DNA of 64,000 bases from Hydractinia symbiolongicarpus (Eukaryota > Cnidaria > Hydrozoa > Anthoathecata > Hydractiniidae): the NCBI RefSeq assembly GCF_029227915.1, contig NC_079886.1, forward strand, positions 2,604,001 to 2,668,000, written 5' to 3'. A model generated the notes under the pieces. It ran no database searches and was not told the origin of the DNA. It worked only from the letters and a program-made list of their open reading frames with translations. Below are positions 62,221 to 64,000 of the stretch, one piece after another (the first letter of the stretch is position 1; each line of letters opens with the position of its first letter). A program made the position numbers and the translations under genes.

Positions 62221-64000
62221 GTTTTCGTTTTCCGGCGATTAAATTTCTTTTATTCAGCGTCTCATCAAAAATGAAAACATTTTTGAAAACTACAAGTCTC
62301 ATGCGTTTTAGTGGTGAAAAAATAATTTAAAAAATCACTCGGGAAATCAGTTTACTACCTGGGTACTTTTTTGTATACTTTTGACTATATGGGCCGAGTA
62401 CGGGATTTACGGGAAATCGCGGGTTTTCGTTTGCCGGCGATTAAACTTCTTTTATTCAGCGTCTCATCAAAAATAAAAATATTTTTGAAAACTACAAGTC
62501 TGATGCGTTTTAGTGGTGAAAAAATAATTTAAAAAATCGTTCGGGAAATGAATTTACTCTCTGGGTACTTTTTTTGTATACTTTTGACTATACGGGCCGA
62601 GCCCGGGATTTACGGGAAATCGCGGGTTTTCGTTTGACGGCGATTAAACTTTTTTAATTTAGCGTTTCATCAAAAATGAAAACAGTTTTGAAACTACAAG
62701 TCTCATGCGTTTTAGTGGTGAAAAAATAATTTAAAAATTCGTTCGGGAAATGAGTTTACTCCTTGCGTACTTTCTTTGTACACATTCGACTATAGGGGCC
62801 AAGCCCGGGATTTACAGGAAATCGCGGGTTTTCGTATGCGGGCGATTAAACTTCTTTTATTTAACGTCTCATCAAAAATGAAAACATTTTTGAAAACTAC
62901 AAGTTTCATGCGTTTTAGTGGTGAAAAAATAATTTAAAAAATCGTTCGGGAAATGAGTTTACTCCTTGAGTACTTTCTTTGTATACTTTTGACTATACGG
63001 GCCGAGTACTGGATTTACGGAAAATCGCGGGTTTTCGCGTGCCGGCGATTAAACTTCTTTTATTCAGCGTCTTATGAAAAATGAAAATATTCTTGAAAAC
63101 TACAAGTCTGATGCGTTTTAGTGGTGAAAAAATAATTTAGAAAATCGTTCGGGAAATGAATTTACTGCCTGGGTACTTTTTTTGTATACTTTTGACTATA
63201 TGGGCCGAGTACGGGATTTACGGGAAATCGCGGGTTTTCGTTTGCCGGCGATTAAACTTCTTTTATTCAGCGTCTCATCAAAAATGAAAATATTTTTGAA
63301 AACTACAAGTCTGATGCGTTTTAGTGGTGAAAAAATAATTTAAAAATCGTTCGGGCAATGAATTTACTCTCTGGGTACTTTTTTTGTATACTTTTGACTA
63401 TACGGGCCGAGCCCGGGATTTACGGGAAATCGCGGGTTTTCGTTTGCCGGCGATTAAACTTCTTTAAATTAGCGTTTCATCAAAAATGAAAACATTTTTG
63501 AAAACTACAAGTCTCATGCGTTTTAGTGGTGAAAAAATAATTTAAAAAATCGTTCGGGAAATGAGTTTACTCCCTGGGTACTTTCTTTATATACATTCGA
63601 CTATACGGCCGAGTACGGGATTTACGGGAAATCGCGTGTTTTCGTTTGCCGGCGATTAAACTTCTTTTATTTAGCGTCTCATCAAAAATGAAAACATTTT
63701 GGAAAATTACAAGTCTCATGCGTTTTAGTGGTGAAAAAATAATTTAAAAAATCGTTCGGGAAATGAGTTTACTCCTTGAGTACTTTCTTTGTGTACTTTT
63801 GACTATACGGGCCGAGTACTGGATTTACGGAAAATCGCGGGTTTTCGCGTGCCGGCGATTAAACTTCTTTTATTCAGCGTCTTATGAAAAATGAAAATAT
63901 TCTTGAAAACTACAAGTCTGATGCGTTTTAGTGGTGAAAAAATAATTTAAAAAATCGTTCGGGAAATGAATTTACTGCCTGGGTACTTTTTTTGTATACT
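62221..64000 (+). repeat. Mixed A/E/F/C monomers to the window edge, one 4-mer displacement
   Basis: 62985-63190 recurs at 63795-64000 (810 bp), sharing 'gagtactgg', 'acggaaaatcg', 'ttcgcgtgccgg' and 'cttatgaaaaatg'. A G-type monomer sits near 63590. The array continues past the end. Confidence 0.8.

Larger units (their letters stand above)
1..64000 (+). repeat. Tandem satellite array, ~203-bp monomer, head to tail, fills the window
   Basis: Every part of the window is a copy of the same monomer. Landmarks 'gccggcgattaaac', 'tcaaaaatgaaaa', 'gcgttttagtggtg' and 'aataatttaaaaaatc' recur about every 203 bp. Consecutive starts at 45755, 45958, 46161 and 46364 are exactly 203 bp apart. All copies I read point the same way. 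Many copies are 202 bp because the T run before 'gtatac' is one shorter, and a few are strongly truncated. I saw no unique DNA between copies and no transposon or gene inside. A young, homogenised satellite of this size is typical of centromeric or other constitutive heterochromatin in a eukaryote. The family is not one I recognise, so the chromosomal location is inference. Confidence 0.98.

Noticed and set aside
1-64000. CRISPR-like array (regular repeats)
   Set aside because: There are no unique spacers between short repeats. The whole ~203-bp unit repeats, and the differences are point variants.
1-64000. Bacterial or phage origin of the window
   Set aside because: No genes, ribosome sites or operon structure in 64 kb. 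A homogeneous ~203-bp satellite with higher-order repeats is a eukaryotic heterochromatin feature.

Overview
The whole window is one uninterrupted tandem satellite array. A monomer of about 203 bp (202-203 bp in most copies, roughly 315 copies by division) repeats head to tail in a single orientation from the first base to the last. I saw no inverted monomer, transposon insertion, unique spacer, RNA gene or credible protein gene. Both window ends lie inside the array, so its true length and flanks are unknown. Such an array indicates heterochromatic nuclear DNA of a eukaryote (centromeric, pericentromeric or subtelomeric). I do not recognise the satellite family and cannot name the organism. 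CpG is plentiful in the monomer, about 13 per 203 bp by hand count, so the array has not undergone strong methylation-driven CpG decay.

Monomer anatomy, with p1 at the 'acttttgac' or 'acattcgac' that follows 'gtat': p10-66 is GC-rich, with CGGG blocks about 10 bp apart. p67-165 is AT-rich, with a dyad at p92-111 (arms CAAAAATG and CATTTTTG around AAAA) and an A/T-only run at p143-161. p160-203 is a variable tail. Types used below: A ('ccgagtacggg'), B ('ccgagtccggg'), C ('cgagtaccgg', preceded by tail 'ccttgagtac'), D ('acattcgac' with 'ggggccaag' and 'ttacagg', preceded by tail 'ctcacaggg'), E ('ccgagcccggg' with 'tttgacggcg' and 'ctttaattt'), F ('gtacacattcgac' with 'gtatgcgggcg', preceded by 'ccttgcgtac') and G ('tttatatacattcg').

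Layout. 1-3.65 kb: a 4-mer A-B-C-D register with a 13-mer displaced repeat. 4.26-9.86 kb: two 7-mer units flanked by a block duplicated 4.0 kb apart. 9.66-21.5 kb: a patchwork of 3-mer, 4-mer and 7-8-mer blocks copied 10 to 41 monomers apart. 21.6-24.65 kb: three 1014-bp 5-mer units. 25.05-27.08 kb: two 1012-bp 5-mer units. 27.08-28.68 kb: two apparently identical 812-bp 4-mer units. 29.5-34.7 kb: 608-bp 3-mers inside a 2371-bp unit that contains a 140-bp truncated monomer. 36.6-41.4 kb: 2-, 7- and 9-monomer displacements with type G appearing. 41.3-46.7 kb: a 2637-bp 13-mer in two copies. 46.8-48.8 kb: irregular monomers. 48.8-60.1 kb: a 4055-bp 20-mer higher-order repeat with 17-, 20- and 19-monomer copies. 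60.35-64 kb: 4-mer and 3-mer units.

The interest lies in the repeat architecture: several higher-order periods follow each other in one array, internal deletions are inherited as block markers, and there is a recent duplication. All small open reading frames are by-products of the monomer and are rejected.
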